The notes under the pieces: model-generated
Seen by the model: only the letters and a program-made list of their open reading frames with translations
Databases searched by the model: none
Told to the model about the DNA's origin: nothing
Part shown: piece by piece, positions 1 to 11,099 of the stretch
Numbering within the stretch: position 1 is the stretch's first letter
Layout: every line of letters begins with the position of its first letter
Assembly: GCF_001586255.1 (NCBI RefSeq)
Contig: NZ_CP014544.1
Span: 1,953,501-2,017,500 of the forward strand
Direction of reading: 5' to 3'
DNA from: Zhongshania aliphaticivorans
GTDB taxonomy: Bacteria; Pseudomonadota; Gammaproteobacteria; Pseudomonadales; Spongiibacteraceae
DNA length: 64,000 nucleotides
Translations under genes and position numbers: made by a program

Positions 1-1
1 C

Positions 2-382
2 GTGGGGCTCTCCATTCCCTTGTTCTCTAATAAGAGAAACAGCGGTGAAGTGAAAGCGGCTCTGGCCAATCGCAATGCCGTGGATTATGCCCGACAGGAT
101 CTGCTCTTGCGTTTGCATGCCCAACTTTTTGAAGCCTGGTCGCTCAGAAAGCAAAGCATCGCGGCCGCCAATAAAACCCAAAATGTGGTGATCCCAGCGC
201 TAGAAAACGCACTTAAATTAACCCGTGAAGCTTACGAAAATGGTCGTTATCGCTATCTCGATTTGATTGCCGCTCAGGAAGAGTTGCTGGCGACCAAGCA
301 GGCGCGTATCGATGCGGCATCGACAGCTCTCATCTGTCAGGCGCTGATAGAAAAGCTATCCAGTGAAGCTCTTAACCGCTAA
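2..382 (+). CDS. czcC: CzcC-like outer-membrane efflux factor, C-terminal part (cut by window edge)
   Basis: This is the last ~126 residues of a TolC-family outer-membrane factor, the exit duct of a tripartite metal efflux pump. The reading frame is open at the window start, so the real start lies outside. What can be seen is long amphipathic helix sequence with the typical second outer-membrane-factor repeat (ENALKLTREAYENGRYRYLDLIAAQEE), where the tyrosine-rich 'YENGRYRYLDLI' turn is characteristic of CzcC/CusC proteins. It is followed directly by the adaptor (czcB) and the RND pump (czcA), which gives the order C-B-A of czc operons. Substrate assignment rests on the pump. The family call is firm; the exact metal is inferred. 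Confidence 0.85.
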   Translation: MGLSIPLFSNKRNSGEVKAALANRNAVDYARQDLLLRLHAQLFEAWSLRKQSIAAANKTQNVVIPALENALKLTREAYENGRYRYLDLIAAQEELLATKQARIDAASTALICQALIEKLSSEALNR

Positions 383-435
383 ATCAATCGTTTACATCGG
401 GTTTGATCACCATCAGACCTCAGGAATTTATGACT

Positions 436-1401
436 ATGAAAAATGCAATTATCACCGGTCTTACAGTCTTAATCCTTGTTTTCAGCACTTACCTACACGC
501 GGCTGGCGACCATATTAATCACGAAGAGAATCCCTCGGCAGATCACAAAGAATATGGCCATGAGGATGATGGAGAGGATGAGCATGGCCACGGCGAAGAA
601 AACAGCAGTCGTATTGATGGCGAGATGGCACAGCAAGTGGGGATCGTAACCAGTCGTGCAGGTTCCCAGGAACTTAATCAAACCATTACTGTTTACGGCT
701 CGTTGGTGTCGGGGCCAGAACAATTAAGTCATGTGCGTGCCCGCTTCGAAGGCTTAGTCAAATCTGTACGTGTGACCATTGGTGATCGAGTAAAAACCCG
801 TGATCTGTTGGCGGAAATTGAATCCAATGAAAGCCTTAAGACTTACCAACTCCACTCGCCTATTTCAGGCCGCATCGTTCAGCGTCACGCCAACACCGGC
901 GAAGTAACCCAGGATCAAATTCTGTTTTCCATTGCTAACTTTGACACTGTGTGGGCGGAACTGCGGGTCTATCCCGCTCAGCAGTCCTCGGTTGCAGAAA
1001 GTCAGGACGTCCATATTCTGACTGCCGATGGCAGTGTCGAATCCACAGTAAATCATATTGTGCCCTCGCTGGAATCCCCTTATCAGTTAGCGCGAGTCAA
1101 ACTGGACAACAGCAAGCAAACCTTATCTCCGGGAATGATGGTAGAAGCGCGTGTACAGGTCGGTCGCTTTCCAGTTTCTTTGGCTGTTACAAAAGAGTCG
1201 GTGCAAATACTTGGTGGTCGGCAGGGTGTTTTTGTAAAGATCAATGATGAATATCGTTTTAAACCGCTCGTGCTGGGTCAAAGTGACGACCATTTTTATG
1301 AGGTCGTCGATGGGCTTGAGTCCGGCGATGAATATGTCAGTAAAAACAGCTACCTGATCAAAGCCGATATCGAAAAATCCGAAGCCGAACACGAACACTA
1401 A
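436..1401 (+). CDS. czcB: CzcB-like RND periplasmic adaptor
   Basis: Membrane-fusion protein that should bridge the CzcA pump and the CzcC duct in the periplasm. A signal peptide (MKNAIITGLTVLILVFSTYLHA) is followed by a His/Asp/Glu-rich stretch (HGHGEE and similar), a common metal-binding N-terminus in CzcB proteins, then barrel-sandwich and beta-barrel parts ('HVRARFEGLVKSV', 'SPISGRIVQRHANTGEV', 'LSPGMMVEARV'). At about 321 residues it is shorter than many CzcB proteins. Start: AGGA at 422-425 is 10 nt before the ATG at 436. The ATG at 430 is only 4 nt from it, and an upstream ATG at 403 would precede the signal peptide. The gene is 12 nt upstream of czcA and surely co-transcribed with it. 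Confidence 0.88.
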   Translation: MKNAIITGLTVLILVFSTYLHAAGDHINHEENPSADHKEYGHEDDGEDEHGHGEENSSRIDGEMAQQVGIVTSRAGSQELNQTITVYGSLVSGPEQLSHVRARFEGLVKSVRVTIGDRVKTRDLLAEIESNESLKTYQLHSPISGRIVQRHANTGEVTQDQILFSIANFDTVWAELRVYPAQQSSVAESQDVHILTADGSVESTVNHIVPSLESPYQLARVKLDNSKQTLSPGMMVEARVQVGRFPVSLAVTKESVQILGGRQGVFVKINDEYRFKPLVLGQSDDHFYEVVDGLESGDEYVSKNSYLIKADIEKSEAEHEH

Positions 1402-4530
<3,129 letters not shown>

Positions 4531-4536
4531 TCGTCT

Positions 4537-4568
4537 GGCTCCGGCACAAGCCGGAGCCGACTTTTTTT
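4537..4568 (+). terminator. Rho-independent terminator after czcA
   Basis: Perfect 9-bp stem (GGCTCCGGC / GCCGGAGCC, 4537-4545 with 4550-4558) around an ACAA loop, followed by a run of seven T (4562-4568). It ends the czcCBA transcript, so the CDF gene beyond it probably has its own promoter or depends on read-through. Confidence 0.9.
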
Positions 4569-4604
4569 GAATCTAAACAGAAAAAGAAAAGAGCTGGAGG
4601 AACA

Positions 4605-5492
4605 ATGCATTCTCATTCACACGACGACAACAGTAGTACACGAATCGGCTGGGCATTCTTTCTCAATGTTGGATTCACGATTATTGAGTTTATTGGCGGG
4701 GTGCTGACCAATAGCACCGCGATTATGGCGGATGCCGTCCACGACCTCGGAGATAGTTTGTCTATTGGTTTGGCGTGGGTCCTCGCGAAACTGGGAAAAA
4801 AGCCCGCTTCCAGTTCATTTTCCTACGGCTACAAACGTTTATCGCTATTGGGTTCGCTCATCAATGGTATTGTCCTTATCGCCGGTTCAGGTTGGGTGTT
4901 ATATCAATCCATTCCTCGTCTTTTCAATCCGGAAATGCCTGTAACAGAAGGTATGTTGGCGCTGTCCATTTTCGGTATTGCCGTGAATGGGTTCGCCGCA
5001 TTTAAGCTCAGCAAAGGGGAGACACTGAATGAAAAAGTGCTCAACTGGCATTTGCTAGAGGACGTCCTCGGATGGGTTGCTGTTTTTATTGTGTCAGTTG
5101 TGTTGATGTTTGTGGAGTGGCCGATCCTCGACCCCATTTTAGCGATCGGCTTCACCTTATTTATTTTGGTGAATGTTGTTCGAAACATCGGCTCAACCTT
5201 AAAGCTGTTTTTACAGGGCGTACCCGATCAAGGCATTGCAAAAGGAATCGAAGAGAAACTTAAAAGCATTTCTGAGTTTAAACATTTTCACCATCTGCAT
5301 TTGTGGTCGCTGGATGGCGAAAGCCATGTATTAACGGTTCATATCGAACTTGCAGTAGATGTATCACTGGAGGATCAAAGAAATTTAAAACGCCGTTTGT
5401 CCGCTGTGCTGGCCGAGTTTGAGTTAAGTCACACAACCGTTGAGTTTGAACTACACAATGAGCCTTGTCGTGATGACGTGCCAAGGGAGTGA
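4605..5492 (+). CDS. Cation diffusion facilitator (CzcD/ZitB-like) metal exporter
   Basis: A 295-residue inner-membrane antiporter of the CDF family that should remove Zn or related divalent metals from the cytoplasm. It has a short His-rich start (MHSHSHDDN), six predicted membrane segments, the TM2 metal-site motif 'ADAVHDLGDS', a TM5 HxxxD motif in 'NWHLLEDVLGWV', and a C-terminal cytoplasmic domain containing 'FHHLHLWSLDGESHVLTVHI', typical of CzcD. A strong GGAGG ribosome site precedes the ATG. The next gene (YnfA-like) starts 3 nt after its stop, so the two are co-transcribed. Position after czcCBA fits the usual czc locus. Exact metal not determinable from sequence. Confidence 0.9.
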   Translation: MHSHSHDDNSSTRIGWAFFLNVGFTIIEFIGGVLTNSTAIMADAVHDLGDSLSIGLAWVLAKLGKKPASSSFSYGYKRLSLLGSLINGIVLIAGSGWVLYQSIPRLFNPEMPVTEGMLALSIFGIAVNGFAAFKLSKGETLNEKVLNWHLLEDVLGWVAVFIVSVVLMFVEWPILDPILAIGFTLFILVNVVRNIGSTLKLFLQGVPDQGIAKGIEEKLKSISEFKHFHHLHLWSLDGESHVLTVHIELAVDVSLEDQRNLKRRLSAVLAEFELSHTTVEFELHNEPCRDDVPRE

Positions 5493-5495
5493 CGT

Positions 5496-5837
5496 ATGCT
5501 GTTAATCAAAACTGCTGGCCTTTTCGTGTTCACCGCGATTGCGGAAATCGTAGGGTGTTTTTTGCCTTATCTTTGGCTGCGCAAGGGGGGATCTACCTGG
5601 CTTCTGTTACCTGCTGCATTATGCCTTGGGCTATTCGTCTGGTTGCTAACACTGCATCCCGCCGCCAGCGGTCGGGTATATGCGGCCTATGGCGGGGTCT
5701 ATGTGGCGACAGCGTTGGTTTGGCTTCGCGTGGTTGATGGGGTACGACTTTCTCCTATGGACTGGCTGGGAGCCTGCATCGCATTGATCGGTATGGGTAT
5801 TATCGTGATTGGTTGGAATGTGCCAAATTCGTACTGA
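5496..5837 (+). CDS. YnfA family (UPF0060) small membrane protein
   Basis: A 113-residue protein with four hydrophobic helices, matching the YnfA/UPF0060 family, which is related to small multidrug resistance transporters. Recognisable stretches are '[16 protein letters not shown]', '[12 protein letters not shown]' and the C-terminal '[17 protein letters not shown]'. Members of this family are often found next to CDF exporters in metal-resistance loci. Here the ATG lies 3 nt after the CDF stop codon, so translation is probably coupled. Its transport role, if any, is not established; a helper role in metal or cation efflux is inference from context. Confidence 0.88.
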   Translation: MLLIKTAGLFVFTAIAEIVGCFLPYLWLRKGGSTWLLLPAALCLGLFVWLLTLHPAASGRVYAAYGGVYVATALVWLRVVDGVRLSPMDWLGACIALIGMGIIVIGWNVPNSY

Positions 5838-5930
5838 ATTTTGAAGGAATCCGCCTCGAAATCCACCTGACATTCAATAACTCTTGATTATTTAAAGTTA
5901 AATTTAAGCTATTCAAGTCTCGAAAAGCGA

Positions 5931-5971
5931 TATAATATAGTATGTATATACGTGGTACGTAATACAGTACG
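5931..5971 (+). promoter_or_regulatory. Candidate kfrA promoter and operator
   Basis: A consensus -10 (TATAAT, 5931-5936) sits about 57 nt before the kfrA start, without a good -35. Just downstream, 5954-5971 holds two GTAC cores 8 nt apart (GTACGTAATACAGTAC). KfrA proteins are known to repress their own promoters, so this symmetric block is a reasonable operator candidate. This is inference from position and symmetry only. Confidence 0.35.
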
Positions 5972-5992
5972 AAATATAGTGAGAGGTGGTAT

Positions 5993-6994
5993 ATGGCAAG
6001 AGGCGGCGTCAACAAAGCACTGGTATCCAAAGCGCGTGAAACCTTGGTCCGTCGAGGCGAAAACCCCTCAATTGACGCTATTCGCGTGGAACTTGGCAAT
6101 ACTGGCTCCAAGTCCACCATTCATCGATACCTACGAGAGATAGAGGAAGAGGCTTCGGCCCGCCTGGATGACGAAGCATTGCTCAGTCAGCCCATCAAGG
6201 AACTAATTGGTCGTTTAGCTTCAGCGCTGAAACAGGAAGCACAAGCCGCAATTGATGAAAGCCAGTCCAAGCATCAGCACCAAGTGCAGTCCCTTACAGG
6301 TAGAATTCAAGAACTCGAAAGCTCGCTTGCCTCTATTAATAAAACGTTCTCAGAGAAAGAACACGAATTACAAAGCACGCTCGCTGAACTGAAGGAGAGC
6401 AAAGCCTCCGAAGAAGAGCTAAAAGCAAAAGAAGCCAAAGCCACTCAAACCGAAGAAAAGCTTCGAGAGCTATTAGCTGAAAAACAAACCCAAATCGAGT
6501 CACTGGAAGAGAAACATCGCCACAGTCGAGAGGCAATGGAGCATTATCGCCAGTCGGTAAAAGAACAGCGCGATCAGGATCAACGGAAGCACGAGCAATA
6601 CAGCCAACAGCTTCAGTCTGAAATTCGCGCCCTGAATCAAACTCTTTCAGTTAAACAATCTGATATCACGCAGTTAAACAAGGACAACGGGCGGCTCGCG
6701 GCTGAGCTTGGCTCCATACAGAAAGCAGCAGCAAAGCTGGAAACCGAGCAACGTAAACTTACCACGGATCTGGATTCCAAAGCGGAAGAGTCTGACTCGC
6801 TTAAAATTCAACTTTCCGAGCTCGCAGCTCAAGTAGAGGAACTCGATAAAGTTAAGAAGCTGAACGAAGAGCTGCAAGCCTGGAAGGCAGAAGCGTCGGT
6901 ATCGATAGGCAAACTGGAAGCAGAAATTTCAATCAAGACTGATATGATGAATCGTTTACTGGAGGAAAAAACAAAAGCGCCGGAGCCAAAATAA
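5993..6994 (+). CDS. kfrA: KfrA-like DNA-binding coiled-coil protein
   Basis: A 333-residue protein. Residues ~1-60 match the KfrA N-terminal DNA-binding domain ('GGVNKALVSKARETLVRRGE', 'GSKSTIHRYLREIEEE'), and residues ~70-330 form one long Glu/Lys/Gln-rich coiled coil with an 'LEEKTKAPEPK' end. KfrA proteins are plasmid or island factors that bind their own promoter and help segregation or stability. The ATG at 5993 follows GAGAGGTGG. From codon 176 onward (6520) the gene and its downstream DNA are repeated exactly at 28847. No partition genes are beside it, so it is likely an accessory remnant of a mobile element. Function is inferred from the family. Confidence 0.8.
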   Translation: MARGGVNKALVSKARETLVRRGENPSIDAIRVELGNTGSKSTIHRYLREIEEEASARLDDEALLSQPIKELIGRLASALKQEAQAAIDESQSKHQHQVQSLTGRIQELESSLASINKTFSEKEHELQSTLAELKESKASEEELKAKEAKATQTEEKLRELLAEKQTQIESLEEKHRHSREAMEHYRQSVKEQRDQDQRKHEQYSQQLQSEIRALNQTLSVKQSDITQLNKDNGRLAAELGSIQKAAAKLETEQRKLTTDLDSKAEESDSLKIQLSELAAQVEELDKVKKLNEELQAWKAEASVSIGKLEAEISIKTDMMNRLLEEKTKAPEPK

Positions 6995-7203
6995 AATAAA
7001 GAGTTGGACGGTGAGCACAGATGACCGACTGCTGGGTATTTTCTTATATTGTCTTAATTTTTTTACGATGTGTAAGGCTCCCACACAGTCCGCAGTGAGC
7101 TTAACTAGACTAGTAAGGACATCAAGATGTAGTAAAAAACTATATTAAAAACATGCAATTAGATGAACTTTGGCGAATTTTTCCAGAATGACGGCCGACC
7201 CTC
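6520..7203. repeat. 684-bp direct repeat, copy 1 (3' part of kfrA plus downstream DNA)
   Basis: Base-for-base comparison shows that 6520-7203 equals 28847-29530 (constant offset 22327), covering the last ~158 codons of kfrA and about 209 bp beyond its stop. Copy 1 keeps the kfrA 5' part. At its right edge it is joined to a broken Tn3-family tnpA (7204). Copy 2 starts at the inner edge of a Tn3 terminal repeat and ends inside a 5'-truncated eptA. Identity over 684 bp suggests a recent event and leaves a substrate for RecA recombination. Confidence 0.95.
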
Positions 7204-8416
7204 AAAAGAGTGATCGTAACAGGCCGGTTCTCAACGTAGATTCTGTATCCAGGTGTTGCCAGAACGCCTCATCCGCCGACTGCTTCTGATTGCCGAGATA
7301 CCGGCAGACGGAGCTCAGCTCACTAGCATTGAGAACCTGGAATGCTTGTTTCTGTACAGAGTGGAATGACGTATTGGGATCGATACGATCATCAACGAAC
7401 AGACGCAAGATTTCCGCAGCTTTACTCACATTGGTAGCCGCCTTTTGCCAATCCCGATAAACTCGGTCCTGCGCCAGCTGATGCGCTCGTTGCTTGACCT
7501 GTCGAACGTGATGAATGAACCCTTCGGCCATCCGTTCCAGCCCCTCTTGGTATCGAAACTGTAGGTAGCAAAGCAGATATAGGCACTGATTCTCAGGCGA
7601 CTGACGTTTTATTTTGGCGCCGTAATAGTGAATCCGTTCGGCATAGTGCTGCTGATTTTTTTGAGACAGAGAAAGCGAGTCGAGGACAGCGGTCACCTCT
7701 GCCATCAGCGGTTGAATGTGGTGATACACTGCAAGTTCTTTCTGCAACTCGGTACCGGTGAAATTGCGCGCGCTGCCGCGCAATTGTGTTAACGTAAGCT
7801 GGTCATTACCGGATACCAGTGTATTTAGTATAGCCGTCAATTTTGGGCTACACGCGGCACCGATCTTCTCATGCAGTCGCTGCTGATGCTGGTTAACCAC
7901 CTGGCTGACGATCTTCTGCAGGGTGCTATAGGCAGGAATGGCGATTTTCTGGTGAGCCAGGAACTCAATGGCAGCATCAAAGAGAGCACGCGCCGCGACC
8001 CAGCTTTCAGCGCAGACCAGTAAGTGTTCAACAAGCCGGGGTTGATGCTCAGGATCTTTCCAATTTTCATAATCGATCATGGAAAAAATCCGCTCATAAA
8101 TGCGGGACTTTTGATCAGATTTCAGACTGAAGCGCCGAAATTTCAGGCCATCGAAGTGATTTTGCGCAATAAATTCCAGGTCATCCCGCATGGATTTAAA
8201 TGTCGGATTGAGCAAGATGGGCTTGCATTTGAAGTAGCCCAACAATGCGATGGCGATACAGCGATACTTGCGTTGCCTTATTCTGGCCAGCTCAGCACGC
8301 TCTTTATCATTCAATGTGAAGTAAAACCGCTGATACGATTCGTTGAAGGACGGGACGCCGTATAAATCCTCGATTTCAGCGGCAGTGAGAATCGATAGTC
8401 GCTTGTTTCTGCTCAT
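7204..8416 (-). pseudogene. tnpA: Tn3-family transposase, N-terminal ~405 residues only
   Basis: The first part of a Tn3-family TnpA (normally about 1000 residues), broken off after 'GLLRSLF' at the end of the 684-bp repeat. It is clearly homologous to the complete transposase at 25752. Compare 'LTAAEIEDLYGVPSFNESYQ' with 'LSDAEQDDFYGPPIFTSNDQ', and note the shared 'LGYFK.KP..LNP' and 'SARNFTGTELQKEL' segments. It lacks the DDE catalytic domain, so it cannot be active. The start used is the ATG at 8416 (MSRNKRLSIL); a longer ORF begins at 8428. The element's outer terminal repeat remains at 8497-8546. Confidence 0.9.
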
Positions 8417-8546
8417 TCTTTGACCCAAAGGCCGAAGAAGATACTGAAACTTGAGCTAAATTAAAATTAATAGTGGCTTGGAGGCCAGTAAATACGGGGG
8501 CTTCAGCGGTTTTTGCAGTATTTGGGGGCAAAATCCCTAGGACCCC
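7204..8546 (-). mobile_element. Relic of a Tn3-family transposon (one end only)
   Basis: Comprises the truncated tnpA plus one terminal inverted repeat. The outer end, read on the minus strand from 8546, begins GGGGTCCTAGGGATTTTGCC. It shares most of its first ~50 bases with the ends of the complete element at 25610-28848 (GGGGTACTAGGG.TTTTCCGT), so both belong to one Tn3 subgroup. The other end and the C-terminal two thirds of tnpA are missing, cut at the 684-bp repeat boundary. The intact end abuts a tyrosine recombinase fragment, which this element interrupted. Confidence 0.85.
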
Positions 8547-8849
8547 ATTAACCGCTGGGATAAGGTTCAACCCAAAGCGTTGAATTCCGGTGCCATTAAT
8601 GAATTACTCAAGACGCTGGGTAATGCCTGTCAGTTCGATTTCGTATCGGACTTGAGCAGCCATAGCTTCCGGCGTGGTCTTTCCACATCGGCTGCAAGAG
8701 AGCGAGTCGATTTTGAACTGATTAAAAAGCAAGGAGGCTGGAAAAGCGATGCGACGGTTTGGGAATACATTGAGGAAGGACAGCAGTTCAACAACAATGC
8801 CGCGCTGGTTCTGATGGAAAAATTGGGGGCACTTGTTGGTAATGTCTGA
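8547..8849 (+). pseudogene. Tyrosine recombinase, C-terminal fragment
   Basis: The frame is open from the transposon edge (INRWDKVQPKALNSG...) to the stop at 8849, giving ~100 residues. It contains the catalytic end of a phage-integrase/XerC-like recombinase: 'SSHSFRRGLSTSAA' has the HxxR box, and 'GGWKSDATVWEYIEE' has the W position and nucleophile tyrosine. The N-terminal and core-binding parts are missing because the Tn3 relic was inserted upstream. It is probably the remnant of the integrase of the island that carried the copper genes. No start codon belongs to it in its present state. Confidence 0.8.
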
Positions 8850-8896
8850 AGAATATGGAGCGGCGAGCAAGGGAAAGGGCTGGAGAATATAACGTG

Positions 8897-8932
8897 GGGC
8901 AGAGTGCCCGGCTGACACCGAGCACTCTGCCC
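8897..8932 (-). terminator. Hairpin terminator below the cytochrome c gene
   Basis: An 11-bp perfect stem (GGGCAGAGTGC, 8897-8907, with GCACTCTGCCC, 8922-8932) lies 12 bp beyond the stop codon of the leftward cytochrome gene and is followed on the minus strand by an AT-rich ACGTTATATT. It probably terminates the porin-cytochrome transcript and separates it from the recombinase fragment. Confidence 0.7.
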
Positions 8933-8944
8933 ACAGATAAAGCC

Positions 8945-9547
8945 CTATTTCTCGAAGGTGGTTCGCATATAACCAAGTACGGCTTTCAGGTCGGCGTCGG
9001 TCAAACTGACATTGCCGCCCCGCGGCGGCATGGCCATCGGCGAGCCTGGGCTCTGAAATCCATTGATCATGTTGCTCAGTAACTCTGCATCATTTTTGCT
9101 CAATGGGCCTTTCGACTTGGTGAAGTCCGGAATGCCAGGAAAGGCACCCTTGCCGTCGCCGCCATGGCATGCGATACAGGTGCTTTTGTAGACTGCCTCA
9201 CCGGATAGACCGGAGTTGGCCAGATCCACCGATACAGACTTTACTGTTACCTTTTTGGCGGGTGTGTTCGATGCCTGCAGGAAAGCAAGAATATCTCGCG
9301 TATCCTGACCCCACAGACCGGCGCGGATACGCATGTGATTGACAGTGGTTTCCCAGTAATCATCTGACAACTCCTTCGGATCGCGCATGTTATGACAACG
9401 GGCGCAGTTATCGGCCCATTTCTGAGCCCCCTTTCCCGCATCGCCTTTTGCTTCGGCCAGAGCCGGTGTGAGGAAGGTTGCAGACAGTAACAAAGCCGTA
9501 ATACTTACACCGAAAAGTTTGCTAGTAATAAATTTGCTGATTTTCAT
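8945..9547 (-). CDS. Periplasmic diheme c-type cytochrome
   Basis: A 200-residue exported protein with signal peptide (cleavage near 'TPALAEA') and two haem c motifs, 'CARCH' (residues ~49-53) and 'CIACH' (~124-128). The second is followed by 'GGDGKGAFPGIPDF', typical of class I cytochrome c. The C-terminal 'SPMAMPPRGGNVSLTDADLKAVLGYM' supplies the likely axial Met. It should carry electrons in the periplasm. The ATG follows AGGGGAGAA and lies 12 nt after the porin stop, so the two genes form one unit, preceded by a CopR-box candidate. Its partner is unknown; a link to copper oxidation or detoxification is inferred from neighbours only. Confidence 0.85.
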   Translation of the reverse strand: MKISKFITSKLFGVSITALLLSATFLTPALAEAKGDAGKGAQKWADNCARCHNMRDPKELSDDYWETTVNHMRIRAGLWGQDTRDILAFLQASNTPAKKVTVKSVSVDLANSGLSGEAVYKSTCIACHGGDGKGAFPGIPDFTKSKGPLSKNDAELLSNMINGFQSPGSPMAMPPRGGNVSLTDADLKAVLGYMRTTFEK

Positions 9548-9559
9548 ATCAATTCTCCC

Positions 9560-10822
9560 CTAAAAACCGTAAGCCAGTTGCACTCGCACAGTGTCTTCAT
9601 CATCTGCGCCTGATGAGTCGTAGTCTTTTATCTCATAATTGAGCTTAACGACAACATGGGGTGCAAAAAGGTAATTCAGCCCCAGTGTGCGCTGAGAGTA
9701 GTTTTCCCCAGAATGAGGCGTCTGTAATTCGCTGGTGCGAACGACGGTTTCGAGTGATGTCGAGGGGATTTTATAGGCTGCCTGCAGATACCAGGCTTTC
9801 CATTGACCTACCTCAACATCGTCAAACTCTGCGGGGCCTGCATAACCGTCAGGTAGGTCATCGCTATGAAATTCGACACCGGCACTACCTTCGCCAATCT
9901 CTGTTTTGAGGTATTCGCCTCGCAGCTCTAGGTTGTTCCAGCCATAGCGAAAATCGGCACCGATAACATCATAATCAAATTCGCCTGTGGATTCGATATC
10001 AAGCTCAGGCCCATCATGTCCACCCGCAAAAGCATCCGTCACTGTGGCTTTACCTTTAGCGGCGGAAATCCCTATTTCCAGACCAGAAAACGGCAATAGC
10101 CCAAGGCGACCACCAAATGACTTCTTCCCGTCAGGGTCACTGGTACGGCCTTCGGTTTCCACTTCCTCGATAGCCAGTTCGTATTCCCCTTCATCATCCT
10201 CTACACCGGCGGCCAGGGTGGGCCCGTTACCAACATAAACAGCATAATTGGCGCGCATCTCGCCGAGTGGAAACCCGCCGCGCAATTGCAAGCCGGTCTC
10301 AGTTAGGGGCGCAGCTCCGCCATGCCCGAAGCCAGCGGGTGCCGAGACAGCCTTATTGATCCAGCTAGGGTGCAAATTCTGCCGGAATTGACCTATGGGA
10401 CTTAAAAATTTTCCCGCGCCAAGCGCTACATAGTCATTCAGGAACAGGTTGATAGAGGCATATTCCAACGCCAGCTCAGTGCCCCCATCAGCTGTGTTCG
10501 ACAGCTCAAATTCTGTTTCGAACATTAGCCAGTCTTGGTAATTGTAGTGGATGATGGGGGCGACCAATACCTTGTTAAAAGCGGCGTTGCCTGAATCCGG
10601 ATCGGCGTACTCGACCGATCCATAACCTGCCATATGAAATGACGAATCTGTATTACGTTCCGCTGCCGTGTTTTCCAAGCGATCAACTTGATTTTGAAGA
10701 TCGTCGACTTGCTGCCTGAGATTGTCGGTCTGATTGTCTGCGTAAACAGCGGCAGGAACTATTGCCGCTGTAACACTTAAAGTCAGAAGGCAGCATTTGA
10801 GTTTTGACTTCTTCATGTTCAT
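9560..10822 (-). CDS. Porin-like outer-membrane protein with N-terminal coiled coil
   Basis: A 420-residue exported protein: signal peptide (~1-28, ending 'VYADN'), a short coiled coil ('NLRQQVDDLQNQVDRLENT'), then an antiparallel beta-barrel ending in 'VRVQLAYGF' with the terminal Phe needed for BAM insertion. The start of the barrel ('FHMAGYGSVEYADPDSGN', 'GAGKFLSPIGQFRQNLHPSW') resembles phosphate-selective porin O/P-type and similar trimeric porins whose N-terminal coil contacts peptidoglycan. It is rich in Asp/Glu in its loops. It forms an operon with the diheme cytochrome. The CopR-box candidate 133 bp upstream suggests copper control. Substrate not determinable. Confidence 0.8.
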   Translation of the reverse strand: MNMKKSKLKCCLLTLSVTAAIVPAAVYADNQTDNLRQQVDDLQNQVDRLENTAAERNTDSSFHMAGYGSVEYADPDSGNAAFNKVLVAPIIHYNYQDWLMFETEFELSNTADGGTELALEYASINLFLNDYVALGAGKFLSPIGQFRQNLHPSWINKAVSAPAGFGHGGAAPLTETGLQLRGGFPLGEMRANYAVYVGNGPTLAAGVEDDEGEYELAIEEVETEGRTSDPDGKKSFGGRLGLLPFSGLEIGISAAKGKATVTDAFAGGHDGPELDIESTGEFDYDVIGADFRYGWNNLELRGEYLKTEIGEGSAGVEFHSDDLPDGYAGPAEFDDVEVGQWKAWYLQAAYKIPSTSLETVVRTSELQTPHSGENYSQRTLGLNYLFAPHVVVKLNYEIKDYDSSGADDEDTVRVQLAYGF

Positions 10823-10954
10823 GGTTTTCCCCTATCGTTGATTTGCCCAACTTCTACACCGGTAGCTGTCAAGCTAGTTGTCGCCTAAGGTGTGTTTTAT
10901 TAAGCTTCTTTGTTTATTGTCATGGGGTGATGATTACGGATGGATGACTCCAAC

Positions 10955-10970
10955 ATGACATTTCTGTAAT
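10955..10970 (-). promoter_or_regulatory. CopR-box candidate upstream of porin-cytochrome unit
   Basis: On the minus strand this reads ATTACAGAAATGTCAT, matching 13 of 16 positions of the perfect palindrome ATTACATTAATGTAAT found between copA and copR (24323-24338). It lies in the 277-bp gap between cusA and the porin gene, 133 bp upstream of the porin start. The rest of this gap (10823-11099) holds only the hairpin at 11064. Binding by the CopR encoded at 24406 is inferred from the shared sequence. Confidence 0.55.
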
Positions 10971-11063
10971 GTTTAGGTGTTTTGATTGATTCAGATCAAC
11001 CAAATAGCATTAACCTATTTGTGCATTTGGTGCTTTATTGGTTTATACCACAGAGCTCCGGCA

Positions 11064-11083
11064 GGGGCAGACAAGTCTGCCCC
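11064..11083 (-). terminator. Hairpin below cusA
   Basis: A perfect 9-bp stem (GGGGCAGAC / GTCTGCCCC) with a 2-nt centre, 17 bp beyond the cusA stop codon. There is no clear T run on the minus strand, so it may act as a weak terminator or an mRNA 3' end protector rather than a classical terminator. Confidence 0.5.
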
Positions 11084-11099
11084 ATTTAGTTTGGCAATA

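Noticed and set aside
403-436. Upstream ATG (403) as start of czcB
   Set aside because: It would place nine to eleven charged or polar residues before the signal peptide and has no ribosome site; 436 has AGGA at 10 nt.
5993-6994. kfrA as sign of a plasmid replication origin in the window
   Set aside because: No rep, par, iterons or transfer genes are visible; KfrA-like genes also occur on chromosomal islands.
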